Shown piece after piece: positions 1-8,432 of a stretch of DNA of 64,000 bases. The stretch is from an uncultured Haliea sp. (GTDB lineage: Bacteria > Pseudomonadota > Gammaproteobacteria > Pseudomonadales > Halieaceae): assembly GCA_913061145.1 (NCBI GenBank), contig CAJXUQ010000015.1, positions 1 through 64,000 on the forward strand. The letters are read 5' to 3'. A program made the position numbers and the translations under genes. The notes under the pieces were generated by a model. It made no database searches. It was given only the letters and a program-made list of their open reading frames with translations, and was not told the DNA's origin. Position 1 is the first letter of the stretch. Each line of letters opens with the position of its first letter.

Positions 1-26
1 GGCTCGGAGATGTGTATAAGAGACAG
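1..26 (+). other. Nextera sequencing adapter remnant
   Basis: Bases 8-26 read AGATGTGTATAAGAGACAG, the 19-bp Tn5 mosaic end used in Nextera libraries, and bases 1-7 (GGCTCGG) match the adjoining read-2 adapter sequence. This is synthetic DNA left untrimmed at a contig edge. Real sequence starts at 27. Confidence 0.97.
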
Positions 27-105
27 GGAATGGGGTCAAGGGGAAAGGCCCTACCTTGAAAAGGCCAAAAAGGCTCTCCCGCCAGTCCGTCACTTGGGTG
101 TCGTC

Positions 106-1953
106 ATGTTCTCGCTGTTCCAACGCAAAAGGGTGCCAACCGCCGGCACACCGTCCACCGCCTCCATAGCGATGCCCCAAGGGCTGACCCGGCCGGAGTC
201 GGCCGCCTCGCTGCTGGCGACGCCACGCCGGCGGAAGCTGCTGGAACACATCTGGCAACGGACCTCGCTGTCGCGCAAGCAATTCGCCACGCTGTACCTG
301 ACACCCCTGGAGCGCTACGCCGAGCTGGTGCAACAGTTCCCCGCCTCCGAGAGTCACCATCACGCCTATCCGGGCGGCATGCTGGATCACGGCCTGGAGA
401 TCGTGGCCTACGCATTGAAGCTGCGACAGTCGCATCTGCTGCCCGCCGGGGTCACGCCGGAAGCGCAGGCGGCCCAGGCCGAGGCCTGGACTGCGGGCAC
501 CGCTTACGCGGCCCTGCTGCACGACATCGGCAAGATCGCCGTCGATCTGCATGTCGAATATGCCGATGGCACTCTCTGGCATCCCTGGCATGGCCCGTTG
601 CAGCGGCCGTATCGCTTCCGCTACCGCAAGGATCGCGAGTATCGGCTGCACGGTGCCGCCACCGGACTGCTGTACACCCGGCTGCTGGACCGCGAGATTC
701 TCGACTGGCTCAACGGCTTCTCCGATCTGTGGGCTTCCCTGCTGTACGTCCTGGCCGGCCAGTACGAGCACGCCGGCACCCTTGGCGAACTGGTCGTGCA
801 GGCCGACCAAGCCTCCGTCGCTCAGGAACTTGGCGGCGACCCGAACAAGGCGCTGGCCGCACCCAGGCACGCGCTACAACGCAAGCTGCTCGACGGCCTG
901 CGCTATTTGCTAAAAGAGGAGTTCAAGCTGAACCAGCCCCAGGCTTCGGACGGCTGGCTGACCCAGGACGCGCTCTGGCTGGTGAGCAAGACCGTCTCCG
1001 ACAAGCTGCGGGCGCATCTGCTATCGCAGGGCATCGATGGCATCCCGGCCAGCAACACGGCAGTGTTCAACGTGCTTCAGGACCATGGCATCGCCCTGGC
1101 CACGCCGGACGGTAAGGCGATCTGGAAAGCCACGGTCGCGAGCGATGCCGGCTGGTCGCACAGCTTCACCTTTCTGAAACTGTCCCCGGCGATGATTTGG
1201 GAAGCGTCCGACCGGCCGGCAGCCTTCGCGGGCACCGTACAGGTGGAGCCGGAAGGGTCGGCGGCACAGACACCCGCACCCGAGGCCATCGACGTGGAAA
1301 CAGGGGAATCCGCCCCGGTGACTACCGAGTCCACCACATCAACGACTGCCGACAGCAGCGTCGAGGAGCTGCTGGAACTGCTCGATTCGTCTCCCGCGTC
1401 CACTGCTACGGCCATGCCGCTTCAGCCCCTCGCTGAGAAGCCCGCGCCGTTGCCGGACCATAAGCCCGCCGACACCACGCCGGTCCAGGCAGTACACCAA
1501 GGCGACGCCGATCCATCCGGTGCTCATTTTCTCGCGTGGCTGCGTCAGAGCATCCAGACGCGCAAGCTCATCATCAACGACGCCAAGGCGCTGGTACATA
1601 CCGTGGCCGACACGGCGTATCTCGTGAGTCCCGGCGTGTTCCAGCGCTACGCGCAGGAGCACCCGCAGATCACCGCCCTGGCCAAGCAGGACAAGCTACC
1701 GGAATGGCAGTGGGTACAAAAGCGGTTCGAGAAGCTGGGCCTGCACCGCAAACAGGCCAGCGGGCTGAACATCTGGAATTGCGAAGTGACGGGGCCTCGC
1801 AAGTCCAGGCGGCTGCACGGATACCTGCTGACCAGCCCCGATACGCTGTTCCATGAGATACCCCCGAACAATCCTTACCTGCGCCTCGCCAACGCCGAGG
1901 CACAGCGTGACGACTCGGCGTTTCATGCCAAGAACGATGACGAGCAGGAATAG
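106..1953 (+). CDS. MobH-family conjugative relaxase (TraI_2 domain)
   Basis: A 615-residue protein that should nick the transfer origin of an integrative conjugative element and lead the strand into the recipient. The N-terminal part carries the TraI_2 signature: HHHAYPGGMLDHGLEI near residues 84-98 and the HD-type metal site LLHDIGK with H139-D140. A Pro/Ala/Thr-rich linker of roughly 130 residues follows, then a C-terminal TraI_2_C/DUF1528-type domain (about 480-590). I chose ATG 106 because the family normally begins with a short MFSLF-like start and because the frame upstream runs into the adapter; no clear ribosome site is visible. It lies beside a regulator and an integrase, which supports an ICE end. 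Family assignment is from recognisable motifs; activity is inferred. Confidence 0.88.
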   Translation: MFSLFQRKRVPTAGTPSTASIAMPQGLTRPESAASLLATPRRRKLLEHIWQRTSLSRKQFATLYLTPLERYAELVQQFPASESHHHAYPGGMLDHGLEIVAYALKLRQSHLLPAGVTPEAQAAQAEAWTAGTAYAALLHDIGKIAVDLHVEYADGTLWHPWHGPLQRPYRFRYRKDREYRLHGAATGLLYTRLLDREILDWLNGFSDLWASLLYVLAGQYEHAGTLGELVVQADQASVAQELGGDPNKALAAPRHALQRKLLDGLRYLLKEEFKLNQPQASDGWLTQDALWLVSKTVSDKLRAHLLSQGIDGIPASNTAVFNVLQDHGIALATPDGKAIWKATVASDAGWSHSFTFLKLSPAMIWEASDRPAAFAGTVQVEPEGSAAQTPAPEAIDVETGESAPVTTESTTSTTADSSVEELLELLDSSPASTATAMPLQPLAEKPAPLPDHKPADTTPVQAVHQGDADPSGAHFLAWLRQSIQTRKLIINDAKALVHTVADTAYLVSPGVFQRYAQEHPQITALAKQDKLPEWQWVQKRFEKLGLHRKQASGLNIWNCEVTGPRKSRRLHGYLLTSPDTLFHEIPPNNPYLRLANAEAQRDDSAFHAKNDDEQE

Positions 1954-1971
1954 GATGCGACGCCGGCGCCC

Positions 1972-2277
1972 TCAGTTGCCGCGCTTGGGCGGGTCCGATT
2001 CGGCCAGCTTGGCCTCCATCGCAGCCATCAGGTGGGCAGAGCTGCACTTCAGGGCGCGGGCGATCTTGAGGATCAGAGGAAGCGTGGGAATGTGCTCGCC
2101 CCGCTCGATCTTGCCCATGTGCGACCGCTCGATTCCGGCCAGGTGGGCCAGCGTTTCCTGCGCGATCCCCTGGTCCGTTCTTTCCTCCCGCACCACTGCC
2201 CCAAACGCGATCGCTGGTTCCGCTTCGTATGTTGTTGTCCCGGCTGGTCGGCCGCGTTGAATCGATCGCTTTTGCAT
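1972..2277 (-). CDS. XRE-family helix-turn-helix regulator
   Basis: A 101-residue DNA-binding protein. The Cro/C1-type helix-turn-helix covers about residues 30-85: GAVVREERTDQGIAQETLAHLAG followed in the family order by the recognition helix IERSHMGKIERGEH and LPLILKIARAL. Such small regulators usually repress their own promoter and neighbouring element genes. It is divergent from the LysR-like gene, with a perfect 8-bp inverted repeat between them (2318-2342). ATG 2277 is preferred; an upstream TTG at 2283 would add two residues. It overlaps nothing and lies 18 bp from the convergent end of the relaxase gene. Confidence 0.85.
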   Translation of the reverse strand: MQKRSIQRGRPAGTTTYEAEPAIAFGAVVREERTDQGIAQETLAHLAGIERSHMGKIERGEHIPTLPLILKIARALKCSSAHLMAAMEAKLAESDPPKRGN

Positions 2278-2317
2278 TGCCAAAAGCGTCGATCAGGGCC
2301 ACGATATAAACCACGTT

Positions 2318-2342
2318 AAACTTAACTCATTCGATTAAGTTT
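2318..2342. promoter_or_regulatory. Palindromic operator candidate between divergent regulators
   Basis: AAACTTAA (2318-2325) and TTAAGTTT (2335-2342) form a perfect 8-bp inverted repeat around a 9-bp centre, in an AT-rich spacer between the XRE and LysR-like genes. Its position suggests the binding site of the XRE protein; this is inference. Confidence 0.55.
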
Positions 2343-2371
2343 CCATGCTTTAGCGCCTTCGGAAGTTGCAC

Positions 2372-2998
2372 GTGAGATCGATCGACGTCTCCACTGAAAT
2401 CCGCCTGGCAGTCCTCGGCGATTGGGTTCCTCCCCAACTCGCCGACGTGCTCGCCATACAGCGCGCCGAAGAACCTGAAACCCTGGCAGTTCTGATCGAC
2501 ACAGCGGCCACCGGACAACAACAGGAACGACCTGGTGACGGCTTCGACTTCGCGTTGTCCGCCACCCATCGGGAGTGGCCTGGCTGGCTCTGCGAACCGC
2601 TGTGGCACGACACCCTGGCCGTCGCTGTGGCAAAGCGATCCCACTTGCTGGCCTACCGAGAAGTACCCTGCCAGGAAGCGCTCAAACAGCCGCTGATCTA
2701 CGCGCGATCAACGGCCGAAGAGTCGTGGCGCACGCTCGCACAGAGCGCATTCGAGAACGAATTGCGGGACCGCGAAGCAGCCGTCAGTACGTTCGAGGTC
2801 GCCATGACGCTGGTCGCAGCGGGGTACGGAATCGCCGTGGCCCCATCCACGAGACTTGCCGGGTATCGATGCCAGGGCATCGCCCTGCGGCCGCTGGCGA
2901 GCGCACCGATGATCGTGACCGCCTACCTGATTAGACCCGACGTTGCCCTGACGGAGCCTCAAGAGGGCTTTCTTCGACGCGCCCGCTCAATGTCCTGA
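2372..2998 (+). CDS. LysR-type substrate-binding domain protein lacking the HTH
   Basis: A 208-residue protein that resembles only the effector-binding half of a LysR regulator: two alpha/beta lobes with stretches such as CEPLWHDTLAVAVAKRSHLL, STFEVAMTLVAAGYGIAVAPS and ALRPLASAPMIVTAYLI. The normal N-terminal winged helix-turn-helix of about 60 residues is absent, and the upstream 90 bp do not encode one in any frame I can see. GTG 2372 is chosen because GGAAG lies 6 bp upstream; a TTG at 2366 is possible. It probably senses a small molecule or modulates a partner rather than binding DNA itself. It sits between the XRE gene and the integrase. Confidence 0.72.
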   Translation: MRSIDVSTEIRLAVLGDWVPPQLADVLAIQRAEEPETLAVLIDTAATGQQQERPGDGFDFALSATHREWPGWLCEPLWHDTLAVAVAKRSHLLAYREVPCQEALKQPLIYARSTAEESWRTLAQSAFENELRDREAAVSTFEVAMTLVAAGYGIAVAPSTRLAGYRCQGIALRPLASAPMIVTAYLIRPDVALTEPQEGFLRRARSMS

Positions 2999-3023
2999 GC
3001 AGCCTCTCAGCCCGGCACGCGCC

Positions 3024-4292
3024 TCACTCCCGCTCGATGACCCGCAGCAAGGCCCTGCGCCGTTTCGACAGCGGCCCGAAGGTTGCCATGACCTCGTTCA
3101 TCGAATCGCCACGAGCCATCGCATCGAGGATGTCCGCCCAATCCTGCATGATGATCTTCCGCGATGCGATGTACTTGGTGTGGTCGTAGGGTGCGCGCGA
3201 CGAATCTTTCTTCCGCTTCGAGTGGGCCAGTTGCAGATCAACCCGGTTCTCTGGGTAGCTCAACAAGCCGAGCAGCGTGGTCGCTGTTGAGCGGAAGCCG
3301 TGCGAAGAAAACTGTCCACCGTAGCCCATGCGCTCCAACACCTTGTTGAGCGTCGTAGCCGACATAACCGTTCCCGGCTTCCTGAAGCCGGGAAACAGCA
3401 CCTTCCCTCCGCCTGTCAGCGTGTGCAGTTCTTTCAACAGCACGATGGCCTGCTTCGAGAGCGGAACGATGTGAGGGTCGCGCATCTTCATGCGCCCCGC
3501 AGGAACCGTCCACATCGCACTGTCCAGATCGAACTCGGACCAGTGCGCCTTGCGCAGTTCGGCCGTGCGGACATAAGTGAGGGCCATCAATCGCAGTGCA
3601 ATGACAGTGACCCGGTAACCTGCATCATCCACACGGCTCAAGAACTTCGGGATCTCTTGCCACGGTAGCGGTGGATGGTGTCGAACTCGGGGGCGCTTGA
3701 CCGACCGTTTCAGCAGCGCCGTCGGATCACTGTCGCAAAGCTCTTCACCCGCCGCGTATGCGAAGATTTGGCTGCACAATTGCCTGATCAGGATCGCAAC
3801 GGTGGGAGCGCCGCGCTCCGCAACATCCTTAATGACGGGGCGCAGGTGAGCAGTCCGGATTGAGCTGACCGGCAGCTTGCCCACTTTGGGAAAAACATCG
3901 TTCTCCAAAGTGCGCTTGACTTGATCGGCGTAACCCTCGCTCCACTGCACGTTGCTCGCCATCCATCTGCGAGCCACTGGCTCAAAGGTGTTCTCGTTCT
4001 TTTCAAGCTGAGTGGAGATGTTGACTCTCTTCTCCACCACGGGGTGTACGCCCTTCTTGACGAGTTCCCGCGCGCGATCCCGCTCGGTCCGCGCCGCCTC
4101 CAGTGAGACCTGGGGGTACTTGCCGATCGCGTAGATGGCAGGCTTTCCGCCAAGCCGATAGCGGTAGCGCCACAACTTGCTTCCGCTGGGCGTGACGTAC
4201 AGAAATAGACTACCCCCGTCCTTGAGCCAGTACGGTTCTTTTTGGGAAGGAATGGTCTCGACCTTCCTGGCCGAGAGCAGGTTCATGGCCAT
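3024..4292 (-). CDS. int: P4-type tyrosine integrase
   Basis: A 422-residue site-specific recombinase expected to insert and excise the element. The N-terminal DUF4102 arm-binding domain spans about 1-90 (YWLKDGGSLFLYVTPSGSKLWRYRY is typical in pattern), a core-binding SAM-like domain 100-195, and the catalytic domain 205-395 with R242 (YVRTAELR), H331-xx-R334 (HGFR), H357 and nucleophile Y369 in APYDH, followed by the usual ASRK-x5-W ending. All key residues are present, so it should be active. ATG 4292 is preceded by AGGTGA; ATG 4286 is an alternative start. Its start faces the chromosome junction at 4450, the usual layout for an integrase next to its attachment site. Confidence 0.93.
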   Translation of the reverse strand: MAMNLLSARKVETIPSQKEPYWLKDGGSLFLYVTPSGSKLWRYRYRLGGKPAIYAIGKYPQVSLEAARTERDRARELVKKGVHPVVEKRVNISTQLEKNENTFEPVARRWMASNVQWSEGYADQVKRTLENDVFPKVGKLPVSSIRTAHLRPVIKDVAERGAPTVAILIRQLCSQIFAYAAGEELCDSDPTALLKRSVKRPRVRHHPPLPWQEIPKFLSRVDDAGYRVTVIALRLMALTYVRTAELRKAHWSEFDLDSAMWTVPAGRMKMRDPHIVPLSKQAIVLLKELHTLTGGGKVLFPGFRKPGTVMSATTLNKVLERMGYGGQFSSHGFRSTATTLLGLLSYPENRVDLQLAHSKRKKDSSRAPYDHTKYIASRKIIMQDWADILDAMARGDSMNEVMATFGPLSKRRRALLRVIERE

Positions 4293-4342
4293 GTGTGTAT
4301 ATCACCTCTCTTGAGGTCCTATATACACAGAAATATACACAC
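4293..4342. promoter_or_regulatory. Inverted repeats in the integrase promoter region
   Basis: GTGTGTATAT (4293-4302) and ATATACACAC (4333-4342) are a perfect 10-bp inverted repeat; a second ATATACACA copy sits at 4321-4329. Between them ACCTC/GAGGT (4304-4317) makes a small hairpin. The block abuts the integrase start and could bind an excisionase, the integrase arm domain or a repressor. Confidence 0.5.
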
Positions 4343-4450
4343 TTGCAGCAGATTGGTCTAGCCTTCACCAGACCATCAAGGAAGTCACATCAATACAAAT
4401 CAACAACTTACACTTTCTCCATGGAACACGGTGGAGCTTGATGGATGCTA
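4343..4450. other. Element end / attachment-site region
   Basis: AT-richer non-coding DNA between the integrase promoter and the chromosome. It holds small inverted repeats: TGGTCT/AGACCA (4354-4375) and CTCCA/TGGAG (4417-4436), the kind of arms often found in att regions. The boundary with chromosomal trpG sequence is at about 4450/4451. No tRNA gene is present here. Confidence 0.5.
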
Positions 4451-4483
4451 ATCGTAGTTGTCGATCATCAGAATGTCAGGCAT
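4448..4483 (-). pseudogene. trpG: 5' fragment of trpG cut by the element
   Basis: Read on the minus strand from ATG at 4483, the sequence encodes MPDILMIDNYD and then a TAG stop at 4450-4448. ILMIDNYD is the near-invariant start of anthranilate synthase component II (normally continuing SFTYN). A ribosome site (AAGGGA) lies 8 bp before the ATG. The break comes right after codon 11, where element DNA begins, so only the start of the glutamine amidotransferase remains on this side. The rest of trpG, with trpD and trpC, would be expected beyond the other end of the element. A second in-frame ATG exists at 4519 but lacks a better ribosome site. Confidence 0.85.
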
Positions 4484-4523
4484 GGTCGTCCCTTGCAGCG
4501 TGGGGCGTGAGTTTACCATGCCT
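4478..4523 (-). promoter_or_regulatory. Hairpin covering the trpG start codon
   Basis: On the transcript, AGGCAUGGU (from 4523-4515) can pair perfectly over 9 bp with ACCAUGCCU (4486-4478), which contains the trpG AUG. The 28-nt loop holds the ribosome-binding site. This would make start-codon access depend on folding; function is inferred only. Confidence 0.4.
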
Positions 4524-4614
4524 CAGGGCGCTGCGAGAGGGCAGCTCACAACGCACCCGGTAAAGATACCTGCGGCCCACAGCCCTGGCCCGCGAAAGAG
4601 GCCGCTGCACCCTG

Positions 4615-5517
4615 CTACTCAGCCGGGGCGCGGCACTCCCGGGGCTTTTCCAGCACCAGTACATCCTGGAAAAACGGCCCCGGCACTTCTTTCCAGTTGC
4701 CGTGATAGTGGGCGGCGAGCCGCAGCTGGCTGGCCTCCAGCAGGCTGGCCAGGCCCACCGGCGTCATGCCGATGGCCTCCTCCGGCACCTGCGCCCAGCC
4801 GGGACACAACCACTCGGATGAGCCGTAAGCGGGCTGGTCGAACACCCAGCGCTCAAGCGGCGTGGCGTGAAAGCGCGCGGCCTTGTCCGCAGCGCGCGGC
4901 AAGGTGGCGTGATACGCCTCATCCAGCAGAAACACCGTCACCAGCGCCTTGCCGCCGGGCTCCAGCACGCGCGCCAGCTCCGCCATATAGAAACGGGCGT
5001 CCCGTTCGTTGAAATGCGTCCACACCGACAGTGCAGTCACCAGCTGTTGCCCAGCGTCGGCGATCGGCCAGGGGGCGCCCGCTGCTGTCTGGTCAGGCGC
5101 GTAGAACGGATTGGCGGTGTCCAGGTGCAGGAAACGGTAGTGCTCACCCTGGTAGTGCTGGCGACAGAATGCAAGCTGCTCGGCAGCCACATCCAGGCCG
5201 GTGTAGCAGCCGCCGCGACCCAGAAAGGGTTCGCAGGCAATGGCCAGCAGGCCGGCACCACAGCCGACATCCAGCACGCGCAGGTCTTCCCGCCAGCCGA
5301 TATGCTGGCCAATGAGCGTCTGGAAGATGCCGATAACGTGGGCCCACTCGGCATAGGCATACTTGCCACCGCGACGCCGCTTCTCCCCGGGTATCAGCCG
5401 CAGGTTGCGGGTGCGCAGCACGCGGGCCTGGTCTTCAGGCAGATACAGTTCATCGAGCAGCGCGTAGGGGTGCTCGCAGTGTGCCAGCAGAGCCTGCAGC
5501 TGCTCGCGCACGCTCAC
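4615..5517 (-). CDS. Class I SAM-dependent methyltransferase in the trp operon
   Basis: A 300-residue soluble protein. The SAM-binding fold is visible: motif [18 protein letters not shown] (about residues 82-98), an acidic end of strand 2 in CYTGLDVA, motif with HLDTANPF, and [31 protein letters not shown] for the post-core strands. The substrate is not recognisable. It starts with GTG in a GTGA overlap with the trpE stop and ends 131 bp before trpG, so it is translationally coupled to trpE. Its placement between the two anthranilate synthase subunits is unusual; it could modify a tryptophan- or anthranilate-derived product, or simply ride in the operon. Confidence 0.85.
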   Translation of the reverse strand: MSVREQLQALLAHCEHPYALLDELYLPEDQARVLRTRNLRLIPGEKRRRGGKYAYAEWAHVIGIFQTLIGQHIGWREDLRVLDVGCGAGLLAIACEPFLGRGGCYTGLDVAAEQLAFCRQHYQGEHYRFLHLDTANPFYAPDQTAAGAPWPIADAGQQLVTALSVWTHFNERDARFYMAELARVLEPGGKALVTVFLLDEAYHATLPRAADKAARFHATPLERWVFDQPAYGSSEWLCPGWAQVPEEAIGMTPVGLASLLEASQLRLAAHYHGNWKEVPGPFFQDVLVLEKPRECRAPAE

Positions 5518-7004
5518 GGCGAGTCTAGCCCGGCCAGCACCATGGACGCCGCGCGGAACATGGCGCGCGCCTTATTGTGAGTTTCCTTCCACTCCAGGCG
5601 GGGCACCGAGTCGGCGACCACGCCAGCGCCCACCTGGATGTACAGCTTGCCGTCCTTGATCACCGCGGTACGGATGGCGATGGCGGTGTCCATCTCGCCG
5701 GCCCAGGACAGATACCCGACGGCGCCGCCATAAACGCCGCGCTTTACCGGCTCCAGTTCGTCAATGATTTCCATCGCACGTATTTTGGGCGCCCCGCTCA
5801 GGGTGCCGGCGGGCAGGGTGGCCCGCAGTACATCGATCGCCGACTTGCCCGGCTGCAACTGGCCACAGACATTGGACACGATGTGCATGACGTGGGAATA
5901 CCGCTCCACCGCCATCTTGTCGCTGAGGGTGACGGAGCCGATACGGGCAATACGACCGATGTCGTTACGCCCCAGGTCGATGAGCATGAGGTGTTCGGCG
6001 ATCTCCTTGGGGTCCGCGAGCAATTCCGCCTCCAGCGCCTTGTCCTCGGCCTCGCTGTAGCCGCGCCGGCGGGTCCCGGCCAGCGGGCGCACGGTCACTT
6101 CATTGTTCTGCAGGCGGGCGAGGATCTCCGGGGACGACCCCACGATATGGAAGTCCCCGAGATCCAGATAGTACATATAGGGCGAGGGGTTCAGGTTGCG
6201 CAGCGCCCGGTACAGATTCAGGGGCGGCGCGCTGAACGGCACCTGGAGGCGCTGCGAAGGCACAACCTGCATCACGTCGCCGGCCAGCACATAGTCCTTG
6301 ATACGCTCTACAACCCGGGCGAAGCCCGCCTCGTCGAAATGCGACGTCGCTGAGGCCTCAAGCGCATCGCTATCGGCGCCGCCCAGCGCCACATCCGGTA
6401 ACGGCGGCATGGGTTCACGCAGTTTCAGCGCGAGCCTGCTCAGGCGCTCCCGCGCCTCCTGCAGCGCGCCGGGCCGCTGCGGGTCGGCGTTGATGATCAG
6501 GCGGATGGTGCCGGACAGATTGTCGAACACCAGCACCTCTTCCGACACCATGAGCAGGATATCGGGGTTGCCGAGCTCGTCCCGGGGGGCGCCAGCGCGC
6601 AGCCGAGGCTCCACGTAGCGCACCGTGTCATACCCGAAGTAACCCACCAGCCCACCGTGGAATACCGGCAGGCCGGCATCCGGTGCGCTGCGATAGCGCT
6701 GCTGGAAGTCCTCGACGTACTGCAGCGGGTCGGCGACCTCGGCCTGCTCGACCACAGCGCCATCCACCAGCACCTCGACGCGGTTGCCGAACACCCGCAA
6801 CAACGTGCGGCAGGGCAGGCCGATGATCGAATAGCGCCCCCACTTTTCGCCGCCCTGCACGGACTCGAAGAAGTAGGAGAAGGCCCCTTCACCCAGCTTG
6901 CGATAGGTGCTGACCGGAGTTTCGAGATCTGCCAGCACTTCGGTGCTGACCGGGATACGATTGTAACCCTGTGCCGCGAGGGCGCTGAATTCTGCCTCGT
7001 TCAT
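5514..7004 (-). CDS. trpE: Anthranilate synthase component I
   Basis: A 496-residue enzyme converting chorismate and ammonia (from TrpG) to anthranilate, the first step of tryptophan synthesis. The N-terminal regulatory part has [20 protein letters not shown], the LLES-type region that binds tryptophan for feedback inhibition. The C-terminal chorismate-binding domain has [34 protein letters not shown] and VQVGAG-like ([11 protein letters not shown]) motifs. ATG 7004 begins [10 protein letters not shown] and overlaps the rpe stop by 4 bp (ATGA); a longer frame upstream is the shadow of rpe. Without an intact trpG nearby, it may use free ammonia or a TrpG made from the far side of the inserted element. 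Confidence 0.97.
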   Translation of the reverse strand: MNEAEFSALAAQGYNRIPVSTEVLADLETPVSTYRKLGEGAFSYFFESVQGGEKWGRYSIIGLPCRTLLRVFGNRVEVLVDGAVVEQAEVADPLQYVEDFQQRYRSAPDAGLPVFHGGLVGYFGYDTVRYVEPRLRAGAPRDELGNPDILLMVSEEVLVFDNLSGTIRLIINADPQRPGALQEARERLSRLALKLREPMPPLPDVALGGADSDALEASATSHFDEAGFARVVERIKDYVLAGDVMQVVPSQRLQVPFSAPPLNLYRALRNLNPSPYMYYLDLGDFHIVGSSPEILARLQNNEVTVRPLAGTRRRGYSEAEDKALEAELLADPKEIAEHLMLIDLGRNDIGRIARIGSVTLSDKMAVERYSHVMHIVSNVCGQLQPGKSAIDVLRATLPAGTLSGAPKIRAMEIIDELEPVKRGVYGGAVGYLSWAGEMDTAIAIRTAVIKDGKLYIQVGAGVVADSVPRLEWKETHNKARAMFRAASMVLAGLDSP

Positions 7005-7681
7005 CGGGGCTGTTGCACCTCCGCCAGCGCCGCCCGCATCTGCGCAATCACGGCGCGGTAGTCGGGTGCATTGAAAATGGCCGAGCCGGCCACGAAGGTG
7101 TCGGCGCCCGCTGCCGCAATGTCCGCGATATTGGCCGCGGTGACGCCGCCGTCGATCTCCAGCCGGATGTCGTGGCACGAGGCGTCGATCAGGGCCCGCG
7201 CCTCGCGCAGTTTATCCAGCGTCGCCGGAATAAAGGACTGGCCGCCAAAGCCCGGGTTGACTGACATCAGCAACACCATGTCCACCTTGTCCATCACGTA
7301 GCGCAGCGCCTCGAGCCCCGCGTGCGGGTTGAACACCAGCCCGCTCTTGCAGCCGGCATCGCGGATCATCTGCAGGGATCGATCGACATGGGTCGACGCA
7401 TCGGGATGGAAGGTAATATAGCTGGCGCCGGCCTCGGCGAAGTCGCCGATCAGCCTGTCTACCGGGCTGACCATCAGGTGCACGTCTATCGGCGCCGTGA
7501 CGCCGTGCTTGCGCAGCGCCTTGCACACCATCGGGCCAATGGTGAGGTTGGGGACATAGTGGTTGTCCATGACGTCGAAGTGCACCACATCGGCGCCAGC
7601 GGCCAGCACGGCATCCACCTCTTCGCCGAGCCGAGCAAAATTCGCCGACAGGATAGAGGGGGCAATCAGGTAATCAGCCAT
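7001..7681 (-). CDS. rpe: Ribulose-phosphate 3-epimerase
   Basis: A 226-residue TIM-barrel enzyme of the pentose phosphate pathway that interconverts ribulose 5-phosphate and xylulose 5-phosphate. Family hallmarks are complete: [15 protein letters not shown] at the start, [36 protein letters not shown] and LEIDGGV. The metal ligands (H and D of HFDVMD, H of DVHLMV, D of EIDGGV) are present. In Pseudomonas gph normally separates rpe from trpE; here rpe overlaps trpE directly and gph is absent. Confidence 0.97.
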   Translation of the reverse strand: MADYLIAPSILSANFARLGEEVDAVLAAGADVVHFDVMDNHYVPNLTIGPMVCKALRKHGVTAPIDVHLMVSPVDRLIGDFAEAGASYITFHPDASTHVDRSLQMIRDAGCKSGLVFNPHAGLEALRYVMDKVDMVLLMSVNPGFGGQSFIPATLDKLREARALIDASCHDIRLEIDGGVTAANIADIAAAGADTFVAGSAIFNAPDYRAVIAQMRAALAEVQQPR

Positions 7682-7736
7682 GTGCTGGCTCCGGAAACTG
7701 AACAGGCGGCTATTCTAGCGGCTAAGTGCTGACAGA

Positions 7737-8432
7737 TCATCCCGTGCTGTCCGCAGCGGCACGGAGTCGGGCATCCAGCGCCTGCAAGCGCTCAGGCGTG
7801 CCGACATCGGCCCAGGCGCCGGTGAAATGCTCACCCGACAGGCGCCCGGCGGTTATTGCGGTATCCAGCAGTGGTCGCAGGGGCAACTTCCCCGGCGCCA
7901 TGTCGGCGAAGAAACCGGCGCTGAACACCCCGATACCCGCGTAGGTCAACCCCGTAGCCGCGGGTGGCCGGGGGACCACACGGCCGCTGTCCGTCAGCTG
8001 GAAATCGCCCAGCGGGTGCTGCGGTGGATTGTCGACCAGCACCAGATGTGCGGTACCGTCCGGCAGATGGGCGTGTGCAAGCAGGCGCTGCAGGGGGTAT
8101 TCGGTCCACACATCACCATTCACCACCAGAAATGGGGCGCTGCCCAGCAGCGGCAGCGCGCGCTGGATGCCGCCCGCCGTCTCCAGCGGCTCTGGCTCCC
8201 GCGAATAGCGAATGCGCACGCCCCAGCGCTGGCCGTCGCCACACCAGTCGACAATCTGTTGTCCCAGATGCGCGACATTGATCACCAGGTCGTCCAGCCC
8301 GAGCGCTGCCAGGGCCTCAATGTGCCAGGCAATCAGAGGTCGGCCGCCCGCCTGCAGCAGGGGCTTGGGGGTATGCTCCGTGAGCGGCCGCATGCGCTCG
8401 CCGAATCCCGCCGCCAGGATCATGACTTTCAC
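7737..8432 (-). CDS. murU: N-acetylmuramate alpha-1-phosphate uridylyltransferase
   Basis: A 231-residue nucleotidyltransferase that makes UDP-MurNAc from MurNAc-1-phosphate, closing a peptidoglycan-recycling route that bypasses fosfomycin-sensitive MurA. The fold is shown by MILAAGFGERMRPLTEHTPKPLL (nucleotide-binding start, pattern G-x-G-x-R-x13-K), VVNGDVW with the catalytic Asp and WADVGTPERL near the end. GTG 8432 is chosen since it makes a GTGA overlap with amgK and gives the usual family length. Directly follows amgK, its pathway partner. Confidence 0.93.
   Translation of the reverse strand: MKVMILAAGFGERMRPLTEHTPKPLLQAGGRPLIAWHIEALAALGLDDLVINVAHLGQQIVDWCGDGQRWGVRIRYSREPEPLETAGGIQRALPLLGSAPFLVVNGDVWTEYPLQRLLAHAHLPDGTAHLVLVDNPPQHPLGDFQLTDSGRVVPRPPAATGLTYAGIGVFSAGFFADMAPGKLPLRPLLDTAITAGRLSGEHFTGAWADVGTPERLQALDARLRAAADSTG

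Noticed and set aside
10-105. In-frame extension of the relaxase upstream of ATG 106
   Set aside because: The first codons come from adapter sequence, so the extension is artificial.
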